NCBI GenBank assembly: GCA_003349915.1
Contig: QFXE01000020.1
Span: 1-64,000 of the forward strand
Direction of reading: 5' to 3'
Origin: an endosymbiont of Escarpia spicata
GTDB lineage: Bacteria; Pseudomonadota; Gammaproteobacteria; Chromatiales; Chromatiaceae
DNA length: 64,000 nucleotides
The notes under the pieces are model-generated. The model was given only the letters and a program-made list of their open reading frames with translations. It was not told the origin of the DNA and made no database searches. The first letter of the stretch is position 1. Each line of letters starts with the position of its first letter. Positions 26,922 to 40,774 of the stretch are shown one piece after another. Both the position numbers and the translations under genes were made by a program.

Positions 26922-28489
26922 ATGGCAGCAATGGGACGCTACAAAAACGACCAGTGGAATCTCGACGACAGCTTCGGCTTGGGGGGTACGGGAGATATCC
27001 TCGCTCACATGGCACTGGATACAGACCCACCCTTCACCCTCGGCATAACCGGCAAATGGGGCAGTGGCAAAACCAGCGTCATGCGCACAGCTTTCGCCAC
27101 CCTTAAAGGAAACTCCCTGCAACAGGGACTCGCATTTGAAAAAACCATCTCTGAAAGAGAAACGGCACACTGGAAAGCCCTCGCTTTCGATAATACACAA
27201 AGAAAACGCAAACTTGATTGGGACGACGATCTGAAGTCAACGGCAGGCGAGTGCCTGTCGATATGGTTCTCACCTTGGCAGCATCAGAATGAACAAAACC
27301 CCCTGATCCCCTTGCTACTGGAAATCAGAACCCAATTCAGCACATGGATCAAACTCAAAGAGAAAGCAAATAAACTCAACCGCCGCGGTGGATTGGCAGG
27401 ACTCAAGCTCATCGAACTGGTTCTGGATGCCGCCGCAACCCTCTTTATCGGGCGCAATGTCAATGTCGCTCGCGGCGCTTCTGATTCCGTTCACAAAACC
27501 TGGAACGAGGCAGCGCCAAATCTTACAGAATTGAGTGACGGCCAACGATTCCATCTACTGTTTCAGGATGCAGTGGAAAACATACTCACCACTATCGCCG
27601 GTAAAGATAATCCCTCTGAACTGGAAACCGGCGCCCGGCTCATCATCTTCATTGATGATCTCGACCGCTGCGAAGAGTCAGTCGCCGTCACACTGCTGGA
27701 GAGCATCAAACTATATCTCGGCAGCCGCCGCTGTGTCTTTGTACTCGGACTGGATGATACCGCCCTGCTCGGTACACTCTCCCGGCACTGGCAAGACCGC
27801 TCCGAAGACGATAACAGGGACTATCTCGACAAGCTCTTTCAGGCCACGCTGGCAATCCCGCAACCCAATCAAACATCAGTCAAGACCGAGATTGCCAAAC
27901 AACTCGCACTGCACGATATTAGCGACGGAACGGCAGTCCAATGCACGAACGACATTACAAATCTGCTTGAACCCAATCCCCGCAAGCTCAAAAACTTTAC
28001 CAACAGCCTCTGCGCAGCATGGGAACTGGGACTTGGACATGGCTGGCAGGGTAGCAACACTCTACTATTACGCAAGTTGATTCTTTTCCAATATCTCCGG
28101 CTCAGCCATCGTCCGGTATGGCGTCTGCTGGAACGCCAACCACAAACGCTGAAACTACTGCACCGCACCATCACGGGCGCATCAGAAACTGAACCGCTCG
28201 AGATGGAAGGTCTGAAACTTCAGGATCAACGCCTGGCCCAGGAGATGTTCTCCCGCGCCTTCGCGCATGTATTGCAAGACACTGTTGAATCCACATTACG
28301 TGGAACCCCATCAAGTCTTGAATCCAGGCACCGGAACATGGAACTCGAGCAGGCGGTAAATCTCTTTATCGACAGGCTGGATCGAAAACGCTCCGACGAG
28401 ACCTTCAAAGCCCTGTTTGAAACTGTCTTCACCAAAGACGATATTCTCGACAGCCACTTCCTATCACTGCCTGACCCTGAATCAGCATC

Positions 28490-28493
<4 letters not shown>
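26922..28493 (+). CDS. KAP family P-loop NTPase
   Basis: A 523-residue STAND-related NTPase. Walker A is GKWGSGKT (44-51), the KAP-specific aromatic motif is WFSPWQ (115-120) and Walker B is FIDDLDR (243-249) followed by Cys, the family hallmark. A modestly hydrophobic stretch at about 160-182 lies between the A and B motifs, where many KAP proteins have membrane segments; here it is weak. The C-terminal 200 residues are helical. KAP NTPases include phage-exclusion protein PifA. ATG 26922 has GGAGA six bases upstream. The last bases overlap the NACHT gene as ATGA, so the products are probably made together and act as one system. Confidence 0.88.
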
Positions 28494-31750
<3,257 letters not shown>

Positions 31751-31760
31751 CCTTCGAATC

Positions 31761-31838
31761 GCCCGATCCGCTACGCTTGATCGGGCCTACGAAGCGATTC
31801 CCGCACATGTAGGCCGGTTCAAGCGCAGCGGAACCGGC
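31761..31838. repeat. REP-type inverted pair (BIME-like), copy 2
   Basis: Same arrangement as copy 1: the GATC-stem variant on the minus strand (31761-31790) and the GTTC-stem variant on the plus strand (31809-31838), with an 18-bp spacer. 76 of 78 positions are identical to 26766-26843 and the orientation is the same, so the KAP-NACHT pair is bracketed by direct copies. Flanking sequence outside the 78 bp is not shared. Confidence 0.9.
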
Positions 31839-31948
31839 GCGCAATTTAAATATAATACCGAACCCCATAGGCCCGCACCGGCGCAGACTGATTCCCCCAT
31901 TCCTGCTATTCTTACCCGTTTTCCGCAGTCCAAAACCGAACAAAAAAG

Positions 31949-33709
31949 ATGAAGACTCAGATCCAGGCTCTGGTTACCGGGGCGCTTGAGCGCCTTGCCG
32001 ATGAAGGCGTTATCCCCGCCGACGCTATCCCCGTTCCCAATATCGACCGTACCCGCGACAGCAAGCACGGTGACTTTGCCACCAATGTGGCGATGGTGTT
32101 GGCAAAGATCGCGCGATGCAATCCCCGGGATCTAGCGGAGAAACTGGTTGCCGCACTGCCGGATTCCGGTCAGGTGGAACGCACAGAGATCGCCGGCCCC
32201 GGCTTCATCAACTTCTATCTGGCACCCGCGGCCTATCATCAGCTGATACCTACGATCATGGAACAGGGTTCCGCATTCGGCCGCAGCAATTTAGGCACAG
32301 GCAAACGGGTGCAGGTGGAGTTCGTCTCCGCCAACCCCACCGGCCCGCTTCACGTGGGACATGGACGTGGCGCGGCTTACGGCTCCGCCGTGGCCGACCT
32401 GCTTGAAGCGGTGGGCTACGAGGTGCATCGCGAGTATTACGTCAATGATGCCGGACGGCAGATGGACATCCTCGGCACCTCAGTCTGGCTGCGCTATCTG
32501 GAGCTGTGCGACGAAACGCTGACCTTCCCGGCCAACGGCTACAAGGGCGACTATGTCTGGGACATCGCCGCCACCCTGCACCGGGATCACGGCGGCAATT
32601 ACCGCCACAGCACGGAGGAGCTCTTCGACAACATCCCAGCTGACGAACCAGCGGGCGGCGACAAGGAAAAACACATCGACGCACTGATCCAACGCGCCAA
32701 AGAACTGCTCGGTGACAACCGTTACCGTTTCGTCTTTGAACTTGGCCTCAACACTATCCTCGACGATATCCGCGACGACCTCTCCCTGTTCGGCGTCGAC
32801 TTTGAGGAGTGGTACTCGGAACGCACCCTGATGGAGAGCGGCGAGGTCAACAAGATGATCGAGCGCCTGCGCAAGTCGGACCACGTCTACGAAGATGGCG
32901 GTGCCCTCTGGTTTCGCTCCACCGCCTTCGGCGACGAGAAGGACCGGGTGGTAGTGCGTGACAACGGCCAGACTACCTATTTTGCCTCCGACATCGCCTA
33001 TCACATGGACAAGCTGGAGCGCGGCTTCGACCGGGTAATCGATATCTGGGGCGCGGACCATCACGGTTATGTGCCCCGTGTGCGTGCCGCGCTGAAAGCT
33101 TTGGGCGATGACGACAGCAAGCTCGACGTGCTGTTGGTGCAGTTCGCCATCCTCTTCCGGAGCGGCAAGAAGGTGCCTATGTCGACCCGCTCAGGCTCCT
33201 TCGTCACCCTGCGCGAATTGCGCAAAGAGGTTGGGGCCGATGCCGCACGCTTTTTCTACGTGATGCGCAAGTGTGAACAGCATCTCGACTTCGACCTGGA
33301 TCTGGCAAAATCCCAGTCCAGCGACAACCCGGTCTACTATGTGCAGTATGCCCACGCGCGCATCTGCAGCGTATTACGTCAGGCCGCAGACAAGGGGATC
33401 GACGTTCAGCCCAGCAGCGGCACGGAGAACCTGGAGCGTCTCACCGAGACCCACGAACAGGCACTGCTGGTCACCCTCGCCAAGTACCCTGAAGTGGTGG
33501 AAACCGCTGCCACCCACGAGGAACCCCATCAACTCACTCACTATGTACGCGATCTTGCCAACGATTTTCACACCTACTACAACGCACACAAATTCCTGAT
33601 TGATGATGCTGCCCTGCGTGACGCCCGCATGAAACTGATCCTGGCCACCCGTCAGGTATTACGCAATGGCCTGCAGCTGCTCGGTATCTCCGCCCCGGAG
33701 AGCATGTAA
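31949..33709 (+). CDS. argS: Arginyl-tRNA synthetase
   Basis: Class I synthetase that charges tRNA-Arg. The 586 residues match the usual length. The N-terminal Add-1 domain is followed by the HIGH-type motif HVGHGRGA (135-142) within [12 protein letters not shown], and the nucleotide-binding loop [10 protein letters not shown] in the KMSKS position. The C-terminal anticodon-binding helical domain ends [18 protein letters not shown]. It is 3 bp from the SPOR-domain gene downstream, a common pairing. Confidence 0.98.
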   Translation: MKTQIQALVTGALERLADEGVIPADAIPVPNIDRTRDSKHGDFATNVAMVLAKIARCNPRDLAEKLVAALPDSGQVERTEIAGPGFINFYLAPAAYHQLIPTIMEQGSAFGRSNLGTGKRVQVEFVSANPTGPLHVGHGRGAAYGSAVADLLEAVGYEVHREYYVNDAGRQMDILGTSVWLRYLELCDETLTFPANGYKGDYVWDIAATLHRDHGGNYRHSTEELFDNIPADEPAGGDKEKHIDALIQRAKELLGDNRYRFVFELGLNTILDDIRDDLSLFGVDFEEWYSERTLMESGEVNKMIERLRKSDHVYEDGGALWFRSTAFGDEKDRVVVRDNGQTTYFASDIAYHMDKLERGFDRVIDIWGADHHGYVPRVRAALKALGDDDSKLDVLLVQFAILFRSGKKVPMSTRSGSFVTLRELRKEVGADAARFFYVMRKCEQHLDFDLDLAKSQSSDNPVYYVQYAHARICSVLRQAADKGIDVQPSSGTENLERLTETHEQALLVTLAKYPEVVETAATHEEPHQLTHYVRDLANDFHTYYNAHKFLIDDAALRDARMKLILATRQVLRNGLQLLGISAPESM

Positions 33710-33712
33710 CCC

Positions 33713-34315
33713 ATGGTCGACTACAAGCGGCGTGCCGCCCCAAAACGCAAAAACAAAAAACAGAGTGGCAACTGTAGCCTCTGGTTTTTTTCCGGATTCA
33801 TCGTCGGGGCATTTATCATGGGACTGGTATGGCTGAAGCTGGGCCAGGATCTGGCAGAGGGACACATCCCCGGGATTACGCCGCCAAAACCCACGGCAAC
33901 GCAACCCAGGCAGACCGAACCGGAACAGCAAGAGGTGCCTAAACCACGCTTTGATTTCTATACCATCCTGCCGGAAATGGAAGTGGTGATCCCGGAGGAT
34001 GAGATCATCGAAAGCGAGGCGCCTGCAAAACCCGTCACTCCGGCCCAACCCGACAAGAAGCCGACTGCGATACAGGGAGTCTCCTACATCCTGCAGATGG
34101 GCTCGTTCCGTAAACATGCAGACGCCGACCGCATGAAGGCGAGGCTCGCCCTGATAGGCATCGAAGCGGAGATCCAAAAGGTCAGCATCAATAACCGGGA
34201 CACCTACCACCGGGTTCGCAGCGGCCCCTACAGCAGCCATCAGCGGCTTAATGGAGCACTCAAACTGGCCAAAGAGAACCGTATCAGCACACTGGTGATA
34301 AAACTAAAAAAATAG
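33713..34315 (+). CDS. SPOR-domain inner membrane protein, FtsN/DedD-like
   Basis: A 200-residue bitopic protein: a basic cytoplasmic N terminus (YKRRAAPKRKNKK), one membrane helix (about 22-41), a Pro/Glu-rich periplasmic linker and a C-terminal SPOR domain (about 123-200, YILQMGSFRKHADADRMKARL) that binds denuded peptidoglycan at division sites. Position immediately after argS matches the ftsN location in many gammaproteobacteria, so a cell-division role is likely. hslVU, which often follows, is absent. Confidence 0.88.
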   Translation: MVDYKRRAAPKRKNKKQSGNCSLWFFSGFIVGAFIMGLVWLKLGQDLAEGHIPGITPPKPTATQPRQTEPEQQEVPKPRFDFYTILPEMEVVIPEDEIIESEAPAKPVTPAQPDKKPTAIQGVSYILQMGSFRKHADADRMKARLALIGIEAEIQKVSINNRDTYHRVRSGPYSSHQRLNGALKLAKENRISTLVIKLKK

Positions 34316-34451
34316 CCCATAATCTTTCCGGGTACACCTTGATCACCGACACGAATCCGGCACAAGAACGAAAGCCCTAATGTTTCGGCGATTTGAGCCG
34401 ATAAAAGTTGTACCCTTGTTCAATAATCTATGTCTAATCTGGGCTTGCACC

Positions 34452-35594
34452 ATGGAACTTGAAACCTACCGTTTCACTCCCGGCAACGGCTGGGACAGGG
34501 AACCTGACCACAATCTCGACTCCCCGAATACCCTCGTGCTATTTTTCGGGGCACCCGATTATTCGCTTATCGAAGACGCCGTATCGTGGCTGGAGGGGCA
34601 CTTCACCCAAGGCGTCATACTCGGCTGCTCATCCGCCGGAGAGATATTCGGAGATGAACTCTCCCTCGACTGCCTGGTAGTGGCGGTACTCCGTTTTCGG
34701 GAGACCCGCCTCAGGATTGCCTGCACCGAGCTGGCACAAACCGGTGATTCATCTCGCGTGGGGCATCAAATCTCATCCGAGCTGTTGGACAACGATCTAC
34801 AGGGCATACTGGTATTATCCGAAGGCCTCGGCGTCAACGGCAGCCAGCTGATCGAAGGAATCAATAGCGCACTGCCGAAGCACATCACTGTCACCGGCGG
34901 CCTGGCTGGGGACGACGACCGGTTCGAGCGAACCTGGGTCTGGCATGACGGGCTTCGCAGCACCAAACTGATCTGCGCATTGGGCCTGTACGGCTCCAAG
35001 ATTTCCATCGGGTACGGCTCGAAAGGGGGATGGGATCTACTGGGACATGAACGGGAGGTCACCCGTTCAGTCGACAACATACTCTACGAACTGGACGGGC
35101 AACCCGCACTTGATATCTACAAGCGTTATCTTGGAGAACGTGCCTCCGGTCTGCCGGCCACTGGATTGTTGTTTCCACTCTCCATGCGAGATCAGGAGAG
35201 CACAGACGATCCCAAGGTGCGCACTATCCTGGCTGTTGACGAGACCGAACAATCGATCACCTTCGCCGGTGATATTCCACAGGGCAGCTTCGTCCGCCTC
35301 ATGCGCGCCAATTTCGACCGCCTGATCGACGGCGCGGCCACAGCAGTCGAAGAGATCAACCTCAGCCGTTATCACGGAGGCCCGGTCCTCTGCATCGCCA
35401 TCAGCTGTGTGGGACGCAGACTGGTGCTCGGCGAGCGCACCGAAGAGGAGATAGAGGCAACCCTGGAGGGATTGCCCGGAGAGACCAGGCAGATCGGTTT
35501 CTACTCCTACGGCGAACTCTCCCCTTTGAGCAGCGGACGCTGCGACCTGCACAACCAGACCATGACCCTGACCCTGATCTGGGAAGATGAATAA
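34452..35594 (+). CDS. FIST sensory domain protein
   Basis: A 380-residue protein with an FIST N-terminal domain (LGCSSAGEIFGD, VTGGLAGDDDRF) and an FIST C-terminal domain (CIAISCVGRRLVLGERTEEE, QIGFYSYGELSPL). FIST modules are proposed to sense small ligands, perhaps amino acids. Its stop overlaps the start of the following GGDEF-EAL gene by one base (TAATG), so it probably feeds a signal to that enzyme. ATG 34452 is preferred over the upstream in-frame ATG at 34380 because the conserved part begins soon after, but no strong Shine-Dalgarno supports either. Confidence 0.85.
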   Translation: MELETYRFTPGNGWDREPDHNLDSPNTLVLFFGAPDYSLIEDAVSWLEGHFTQGVILGCSSAGEIFGDELSLDCLVVAVLRFRETRLRIACTELAQTGDSSRVGHQISSELLDNDLQGILVLSEGLGVNGSQLIEGINSALPKHITVTGGLAGDDDRFERTWVWHDGLRSTKLICALGLYGSKISIGYGSKGGWDLLGHEREVTRSVDNILYELDGQPALDIYKRYLGERASGLPATGLLFPLSMRDQESTDDPKVRTILAVDETEQSITFAGDIPQGSFVRLMRANFDRLIDGAATAVEEINLSRYHGGPVLCIAISCVGRRLVLGERTEEEIEATLEGLPGETRQIGFYSYGELSPLSSGRCDLHNQTMTLTLIWEDE

Positions 35595-37843
35595 TGCACC
35601 GCCTGTTGCGCCGGCAGCTTAAAAAGTCCGGCCTCGACCCTGCTTCAGAGACCCCACCCACCCTGGATCAGTGGCGTAAATTACTGCCGCACATCAACCG
35701 TGCCTATGGGCAGTCGGACCAGGATCGCTATACCCTCGAGCGCTCCCTGACCATCTCCTCCGATGAGATGCATGAACTCTATAAGCAACTCAAAGACTCG
35801 ACCGAGGCACGATGGGGAGCGATCGCCAACGCGCTGCCGGACCTGCTCTTTCTACAGGATGCTCAGGGCATCTATCATGAGATCTTCTCAGAGGCCAGGG
35901 ACGACAAACTCTTCCGTCCCGAGAATGAGATCATCAATAAACACCCCAAAGAGATCTTCCCCCCAAAGATTGCAGACACCTTCATGGCATTGTTGCAAAA
36001 AGCGCTGGATACCCAGGAGGTGCAGATCATCGAGTATGAACTGGATGTACCGGCAGGCAGACGCTGGTTCGAGGCTCGCATGACGCCGACCATGTTGCGT
36101 CTCAATGGCGAAAAAACGGTGATCAGTCTGGTCAGGGACATCACCGACAGGAAACAGGCGGAGGTTCGCCGGCGGCTTTCATCCACCGTATTCGAGGCCG
36201 TCACCGAAGGCATGGTGATCCTCGATCGGGGTCACCAGGTTAGTTTCGTAAACAGTGCATTCACCCATATCACCGGTCACTCGGAAGCTGAAGCTGTTGG
36301 GCAAGGACCGCGCTTTCTGCAAAGCGGCGCAAGCGAGGAAAAGCTTCGTATCATCTGGTCTATCGTCGACGCCAAGGGCAGTTGGCGCGGGGAGCTACAG
36401 AGCCGCCGCGCCAATGGCCAGATCTACCACCTTTGGCTCAGCATCAACGCAGTCAAAGACAGCAGTGAGAGAATAACCCACTACGCCCTCGTTTTAAGCG
36501 ACATCTCGGAGATCAAGCGTTCCCAGGATGAGCTGGAATACATCGCCAACCACGACCCCTTGACCCATCTGCCAAATCGGGCGTTATTTCACCAGCAGCT
36601 AGAGCAGGCGATACACCGTTCGAAACGAATCAACCGCAAAGGCGCCCTCTTCTTCCTTGATCTGGACCGTTTCAAAAACATCAACGATACATTGGGACAT
36701 CATGTTGGCGACGATCTCCTCTTCCAGGTTGCGGAAAGACTGCGCCAGACAGCCCGCGAAGAGGACATGATCGCCCGGATCGGCGGCGATGAGTTCACCT
36801 TGGTCATCGAGAATCTGCATCGAGCGGAAGATGCCGCCAAGGTCGCAAAAAACCTGTTGAAGACCTTTTCCGCAGCCTTCCCGCTAAAAGGGTATGACTT
36901 GGAGATCTCCGCCAGTATAGGCATCAGCATCTTTCCCGATGACGGTGATGAAATCAGCCAATTGACCAAACAGGCCGATTCCGCCATGTACAGCGCCAAG
37001 GAGCAAGGTCGAAACACCTTCCGCTTTTTTACCCAAAAGTTGACTGAAACCGCCTTCGAGTTTTTTGATTTGGAGATCAGCCTGCGCAGGGCAATAGAAT
37101 TCAATCAGCTCTTTCTGCTCTACCAGCCGCAATACGATCTGATCAGCGGCGAATCTATCGGCGTTGAAGCCCTGATACGGTGGAATCATCCCGGTATGGG
37201 GCTGGTCTCCCCCAACCGATTCATCCCCATCGCAGAGGTCAGCGGCCTTATCGAACCCATCGGAGAATGGGTACTGCAAACCGCAGCTACCCAGGCGATC
37301 CAGTGGGACAGGGCGGGACTAAAGCCCTTTCCCGTCAGCGTTAACCTCTCCCGGCGCCAACTCAACAATCCTGGACTGGTCGATATGGTGAGCCGGATTC
37401 TCGAAACGACAGGCCTACCGGGTGAACGTCTTGAACTGGAGATCACCGAGAGCGCCCTGCTGGAGACAGAAGAGCAGGCCTGCAGCAGCCTGGAAAAACT
37501 GCGCGCGCTGGGATGCAGCATCGCCATAGACGACTTCGGAACAGGTTACTCATCACTCGCCAATCTGAAGCTCTTCCCGCTGGACAGACTCAAGATCGAC
37601 AAATCCTTCGTTCGCGACGTGACCAAAGACCCAAACGACGAGGCGATCATTCGCGCCACCATTGCACTCGGCAACAGTCTGCAACTCAGCGTAATCGCTG
37701 AAGGGGTGGAGACCGAGGCCCAACGCGACTTCCTGCTAAAAGAGGGGTGCCGGGAGGTACAGGGATTTCTCTTCAGTCAGCCGGTGGAGGCGAAGAGGAT
37801 TGAGGAGATGGGAAGAAGGTTAAAGGCGAAAGGTAAAAGGTAA
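35594..37843 (+). CDS. PAS-PAS-GGDEF-EAL cyclic di-GMP enzyme
   Basis: A 749-residue signalling protein. Residues 1-75 are helical, two PAS domains lie at about 75-195 and 200-315, then a GGDEF domain with an intact GGDEF active site (397-401) and an EAL domain with EAL (525-527), DDFGTGYSSL and EGVET, so both cyclase and phosphodiesterase motifs are preserved. No membrane helix is seen; input is probably from PAS ligands and the coupled FIST protein. The last residues (RRLKAKGKR) and stop codon are encoded by an intergenic-type 7-bp tandem repeat that runs through the 3' end, so the original C terminus may have been replaced. Confidence 0.92.
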   Translation: MHRLLRRQLKKSGLDPASETPPTLDQWRKLLPHINRAYGQSDQDRYTLERSLTISSDEMHELYKQLKDSTEARWGAIANALPDLLFLQDAQGIYHEIFSEARDDKLFRPENEIINKHPKEIFPPKIADTFMALLQKALDTQEVQIIEYELDVPAGRRWFEARMTPTMLRLNGEKTVISLVRDITDRKQAEVRRRLSSTVFEAVTEGMVILDRGHQVSFVNSAFTHITGHSEAEAVGQGPRFLQSGASEEKLRIIWSIVDAKGSWRGELQSRRANGQIYHLWLSINAVKDSSERITHYALVLSDISEIKRSQDELEYIANHDPLTHLPNRALFHQQLEQAIHRSKRINRKGALFFLDLDRFKNINDTLGHHVGDDLLFQVAERLRQTAREEDMIARIGGDEFTLVIENLHRAEDAAKVAKNLLKTFSAAFPLKGYDLEISASIGISIFPDDGDEISQLTKQADSAMYSAKEQGRNTFRFFTQKLTETAFEFFDLEISLRRAIEFNQLFLLYQPQYDLISGESIGVEALIRWNHPGMGLVSPNRFIPIAEVSGLIEPIGEWVLQTAATQAIQWDRAGLKPFPVSVNLSRRQLNNPGLVDMVSRILETTGLPGERLELEITESALLETEEQACSSLEKLRALGCSIAIDDFGTGYSSLANLKLFPLDRLKIDKSFVRDVTKDPNDEAIIRATIALGNSLQLSVIAEGVETEAQRDFLLKEGCREVQGFLFSQPVEAKRIEEMGRRLKAKGKR

Positions 37844-38119
37844 AAGGTGGCCGTGCCTTCTGGTAGGTCGAACCCTGTCGTTACTGCCGCAGTATCGTAG
37901 GCCGGTTCAAGCGTCGCGGAACCGGCAACCTAAACCGTTCTGCCAAGGCCTGAATGCCCGATCCGCTACGCTTGATCGGGCCTACATACTAAAACTGGAA
38001 AATCGGAGATTTGCCTGAATCTTGCGTCAAGCCTGATGAAACCCTTCAGCCACCAACGGCAGTAGCGACAGCGCTCAGCCTATCCTGTGGCACGGCCACC
38101 TTTAACCTTTAACCTTCTT
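37820..38119. repeat. Inverted pair of 7-bp tandem repeats enclosing a REP pair
   Basis: Heptamers TTAAAGG, CGAAAGG, TAAAAGG and TAAAAGG run from 37820 to 37847 and overlap the stop codon of the GGDEF-EAL gene at 37843. The reverse-complement array CCTTTAA, CCTTTAA, CCTTCTT lies at 38099-38119, just outside feoC. The 278-bp gap between the genes is otherwise filled by the REP pair at 37897-37985 and unremarkable sequence. Confidence 0.7.
37897..37985. repeat. REP-type inverted pair (BIME-like), copy 3
   Basis: The GTTC-stem palindrome on the plus strand (37897-37926, loop GCGTCGCG) and the GATC-stem palindrome on the minus strand (37956-37985), separated by 29 bp. The order is reversed relative to the copies around the KAP-NACHT pair, with GTAG heads pointing outward. 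Confidence 0.88.
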
Positions 38120-38121
38120 TC

Positions 38122-38400
38122 TTAATCCCCCGGACAACCCACATTGAACTCAACCGGCACAACCTGAACAGCATCACCGGAACCACCCCAACTGTAGACC
38201 TCGGTGGTCGCGGGGTCGCATTTATCGCAGCTTGAACCGCAGGAAGCATAGACGCTCTGTTTCTGAACCTGGCCTTTGCGAATCCAGTGTTCGAGCATAC
38301 CGCGTACCGCATCCGGGTCTGCATCGAAATGCATGGCGATATCCGCCAGGCTCGCCTGTTTCCGCGCCATCAGGTAACGTTTGATATCTGCAAGAATCAT
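38122..38400 (-). CDS. feoC: FeoC-like transcriptional/assembly regulator of ferrous iron uptake
   Basis: A 92-residue winged-helix protein (MILADIKRYLMARKQASLAD, then a helix-turn-helix segment) with a Cys-rich loop YASCGSSCDKCD that can bind an iron-sulfur cluster. FeoC proteins modulate FeoB stability or feo expression. ATG 38400 overlaps the feoB stop as ATGA. The C terminus continues for about 30 residues beyond the Cys motif, slightly longer than the E. coli 78-residue protein. Confidence 0.88.
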   Translation of the reverse strand: MILADIKRYLMARKQASLADIAMHFDADPDAVRGMLEHWIRKGQVQKQSVYASCGSSCDKCDPATTEVYSWGGSGDAVQVVPVEFNVGCPGD

Positions 38401-40751
38401 ATCTCCACCCCCTGCATCTCCCGCTGCTCTCGTTGTGACCAGAAACGCAATCCAATGACGACCATCACCAGCAGGGTCAGCAGCCCGACGATCCATGCCA
38501 TGGCGCTCTCTGGATGTCGGGAGTAGGTTGCAGCCTGATAGAAGATACTCGATGCCATGAATGCGACACCGGTGGTCCAGGCAGCCACAAAGGCCGCCCA
38601 AGCGCCGCCCGCCTCCCGCTTGATCGCACCGATTGTGGCAACACAGGGGAAATAGAGCAGGATAAATAGCAGATAAGCGAAGGCACCCGCCTGTCCGTCG
38701 AAACGCGCTGCCATGGCGCCGAAGACACCGACATCGACCGCCTGGGCCTCTGCGGCCGCCTCTGCAGAACTGACATCACCTACATTGAGAGCCAAAGGAT
38801 CACCCACCAGATCTTTCACCCCCACAAGGTTCTCGGGCACCGTGGCTGCGGCCTCGATCAGCGCTTGCCAAAAGTCGAATGGCGCATCCTCCGTCACTCC
38901 GTTCTCTGCGGCGGCCAACCCAGTATAGATGGAGTTCAGGGTACCGACCACCGCCTCTTTGGCCAAAACACCGGTAAAGATACCCACCGTCGCCGGCCAG
39001 TTGTCCTCTTTGATACCCAGTGGTGCAAACAGGGGTGTCAGCATCTTACTGGCCGCACTGAGTACAGATTTCTCTGAGTCCTCATTACCAAAAGAGCCGT
39101 CCGTACCGATGGAGTTAAGCACATTGATCGCCAACACCATGAGGATAATCACCCGCCCGGCCTCCTTGATGAAGAGTCGGACCCGATCCCAGGTGCGCAG
39201 GGCGACCCCCTTTGCCGTCGGCATATGGTAAGGAGGAAGTTCCATCATGAAACCGGTACTCTCACCCGAGAGCAGTGTCCGCTTCATGATCATTCCGGTG
39301 AGAATCGCCACCGTGATACCGATCATGTAGAGTCCAAAAACCAGGTTCTGGCCATTGGTGGGAAAGAATGCTGCGGCAAAGAGCGCATAAACAGGCAGTC
39401 GCGCCCCACAGGACATGAAAGGGTTCATCAGAATCGTCAGTTTGCGCTCACGAACACTCTCCAAAGTACGGGTCGCAAGCACCGCCGGCACATTGCAGCC
39501 GAAGCCCACGATCATTGGCACGAAGGCCTTGCCCGGCAGACCTATGGAACGCATGAAGCGATCCATCACAAAGGCGGCACGGGCCATGTAGCCGGTATCC
39601 TCCACCACCGAGAGAAAAAGATAGAGAGCGGTGATGATAGGGATAAAGGTGGCCACCACCTGAACGCCGCCTCCCACACCATTGGCGAGCATCACCACCG
39701 TCCAATCTGGGAAGCCGATATCAGAGAGCAGCAGACCAAAGCCGTCGACAAAAATAGCCCCGGCCACACCATCGAAAAAGTCGATGAAGGCGCCGCCGAT
39801 ATTGATGGCGAACATGAACATCAGGTACATCACCGCCAGAAAGACCGGAATGCCGAAGATACGATTCAATACAACTTTGTCGATGCGGTCACTGAGAGTC
39901 TTGCCCACTTTACCGCGCTCATGTACCACGATCTGCGCCAAGGCGTGGGCATGACCGTACCTGGCATCGGCGATGTGGATATCCGCCTCTTCGCCTGCAC
40001 GATTCTCTATGGACTGCTGCCACCCACTCACTTTCGTCTCGAGAGCAGCATTGGCATGGCTCAATGCAAAGGCATCCTCCTCCAGCATCTTCAGCAGCAG
40101 CCAACGACGTTTGGCCCGCTCCGGTTCCTCTTGCAGCAGCGGCTCCATCTCTGTAATCGCCTGCTCCACCACCTCTTCCTGTGCCAGAGCAAAACCACCG
40201 CTGACAGAACCGGAGGCCAGGTCCTGAATCGCCCCTTTTAGTTTGATGATGCCCTCACCGGTCACCGCGACGATGGGCAGTACGGGACACCCCACTTCAC
40301 TACTGAGCTTTTCAAAATCGATATCGATGCCGCGCTTGCGCGCCACATCCATCATATTGACGGCGATCAGCAGGGGCACCCCCATCTCCAGCATCTGCAC
40401 CGTGAGATAGAGATTACGCTCCAGATTGCCTGCATCGACGATATTGATGATCAGGTCCGCATCCCGCGATAGCAGATAATCGCGGGTCACCTGTTCGTCC
40501 AGGGAGGCGGCGTCGAGGGAGTAGATACCGGGCAGGTCGATGACGGTGACATCGTCACCCTCAAGGTCGAAATGGCCCTCTTTCCGATCCACCGTGACAC
40601 CGGGCCAGTTGCCGGTGCGCTGTCGGATGCCGGTCAGGGCATTGAAGAGTGCTGACTTGCCACAGTTGGGATTTCCCGCCAGGGCGATCGTCAGGGGTTT
40701 GTCGCCCGACGACCGGACAGGCGTCTGCTCGTCGTTTTCACAACAGCCCAT
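38397..40751 (-). CDS. feoB: Ferrous iron transporter FeoB
   Basis: Inner membrane Fe(II) transporter with a cytosolic G domain. The 784 residues show G1 GNPNCGKS (26-33), G3 DLPG within VIDLPGIYSLD, G4 NMMD, then two Gate (nucleoside-recognition) blocks of membrane helices, each with the conserved Cys-containing segment (VGFGCNVPAVLATRTLES; MNPFMSCGARLPVYALFAAAFF). The N terminus carries a CC pair and a short acidic lead. It lies between feoA and feoC, all co-oriented and coupled. Confidence 0.97.
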   Translation of the reverse strand: MGCCENDEQTPVRSSGDKPLTIALAGNPNCGKSALFNALTGIRQRTGNWPGVTVDRKEGHFDLEGDDVTVIDLPGIYSLDAASLDEQVTRDYLLSRDADLIINIVDAGNLERNLYLTVQMLEMGVPLLIAVNMMDVARKRGIDIDFEKLSSEVGCPVLPIVAVTGEGIIKLKGAIQDLASGSVSGGFALAQEEVVEQAITEMEPLLQEEPERAKRRWLLLKMLEEDAFALSHANAALETKVSGWQQSIENRAGEEADIHIADARYGHAHALAQIVVHERGKVGKTLSDRIDKVVLNRIFGIPVFLAVMYLMFMFAINIGGAFIDFFDGVAGAIFVDGFGLLLSDIGFPDWTVVMLANGVGGGVQVVATFIPIITALYLFLSVVEDTGYMARAAFVMDRFMRSIGLPGKAFVPMIVGFGCNVPAVLATRTLESVRERKLTILMNPFMSCGARLPVYALFAAAFFPTNGQNLVFGLYMIGITVAILTGMIMKRTLLSGESTGFMMELPPYHMPTAKGVALRTWDRVRLFIKEAGRVIILMVLAINVLNSIGTDGSFGNEDSEKSVLSAASKMLTPLFAPLGIKEDNWPATVGIFTGVLAKEAVVGTLNSIYTGLAAAENGVTEDAPFDFWQALIEAAATVPENLVGVKDLVGDPLALNVGDVSSAEAAAEAQAVDVGVFGAMAARFDGQAGAFAYLLFILLYFPCVATIGAIKREAGGAWAAFVAAWTTGVAFMASSIFYQAATYSRHPESAMAWIVGLLTLLVMVVIGLRFWSQREQREMQGVEI

Positions 40752-40774
40752 GATTACCTTTCGAATCTATGTGT

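Noticed and set aside
39225-40241. 338-residue plus-strand frame opposite feoB, rich in His and Gln.
   Set aside because: It mirrors the FeoB coding sequence, which has all family motifs; the composition is that of a shadow frame.
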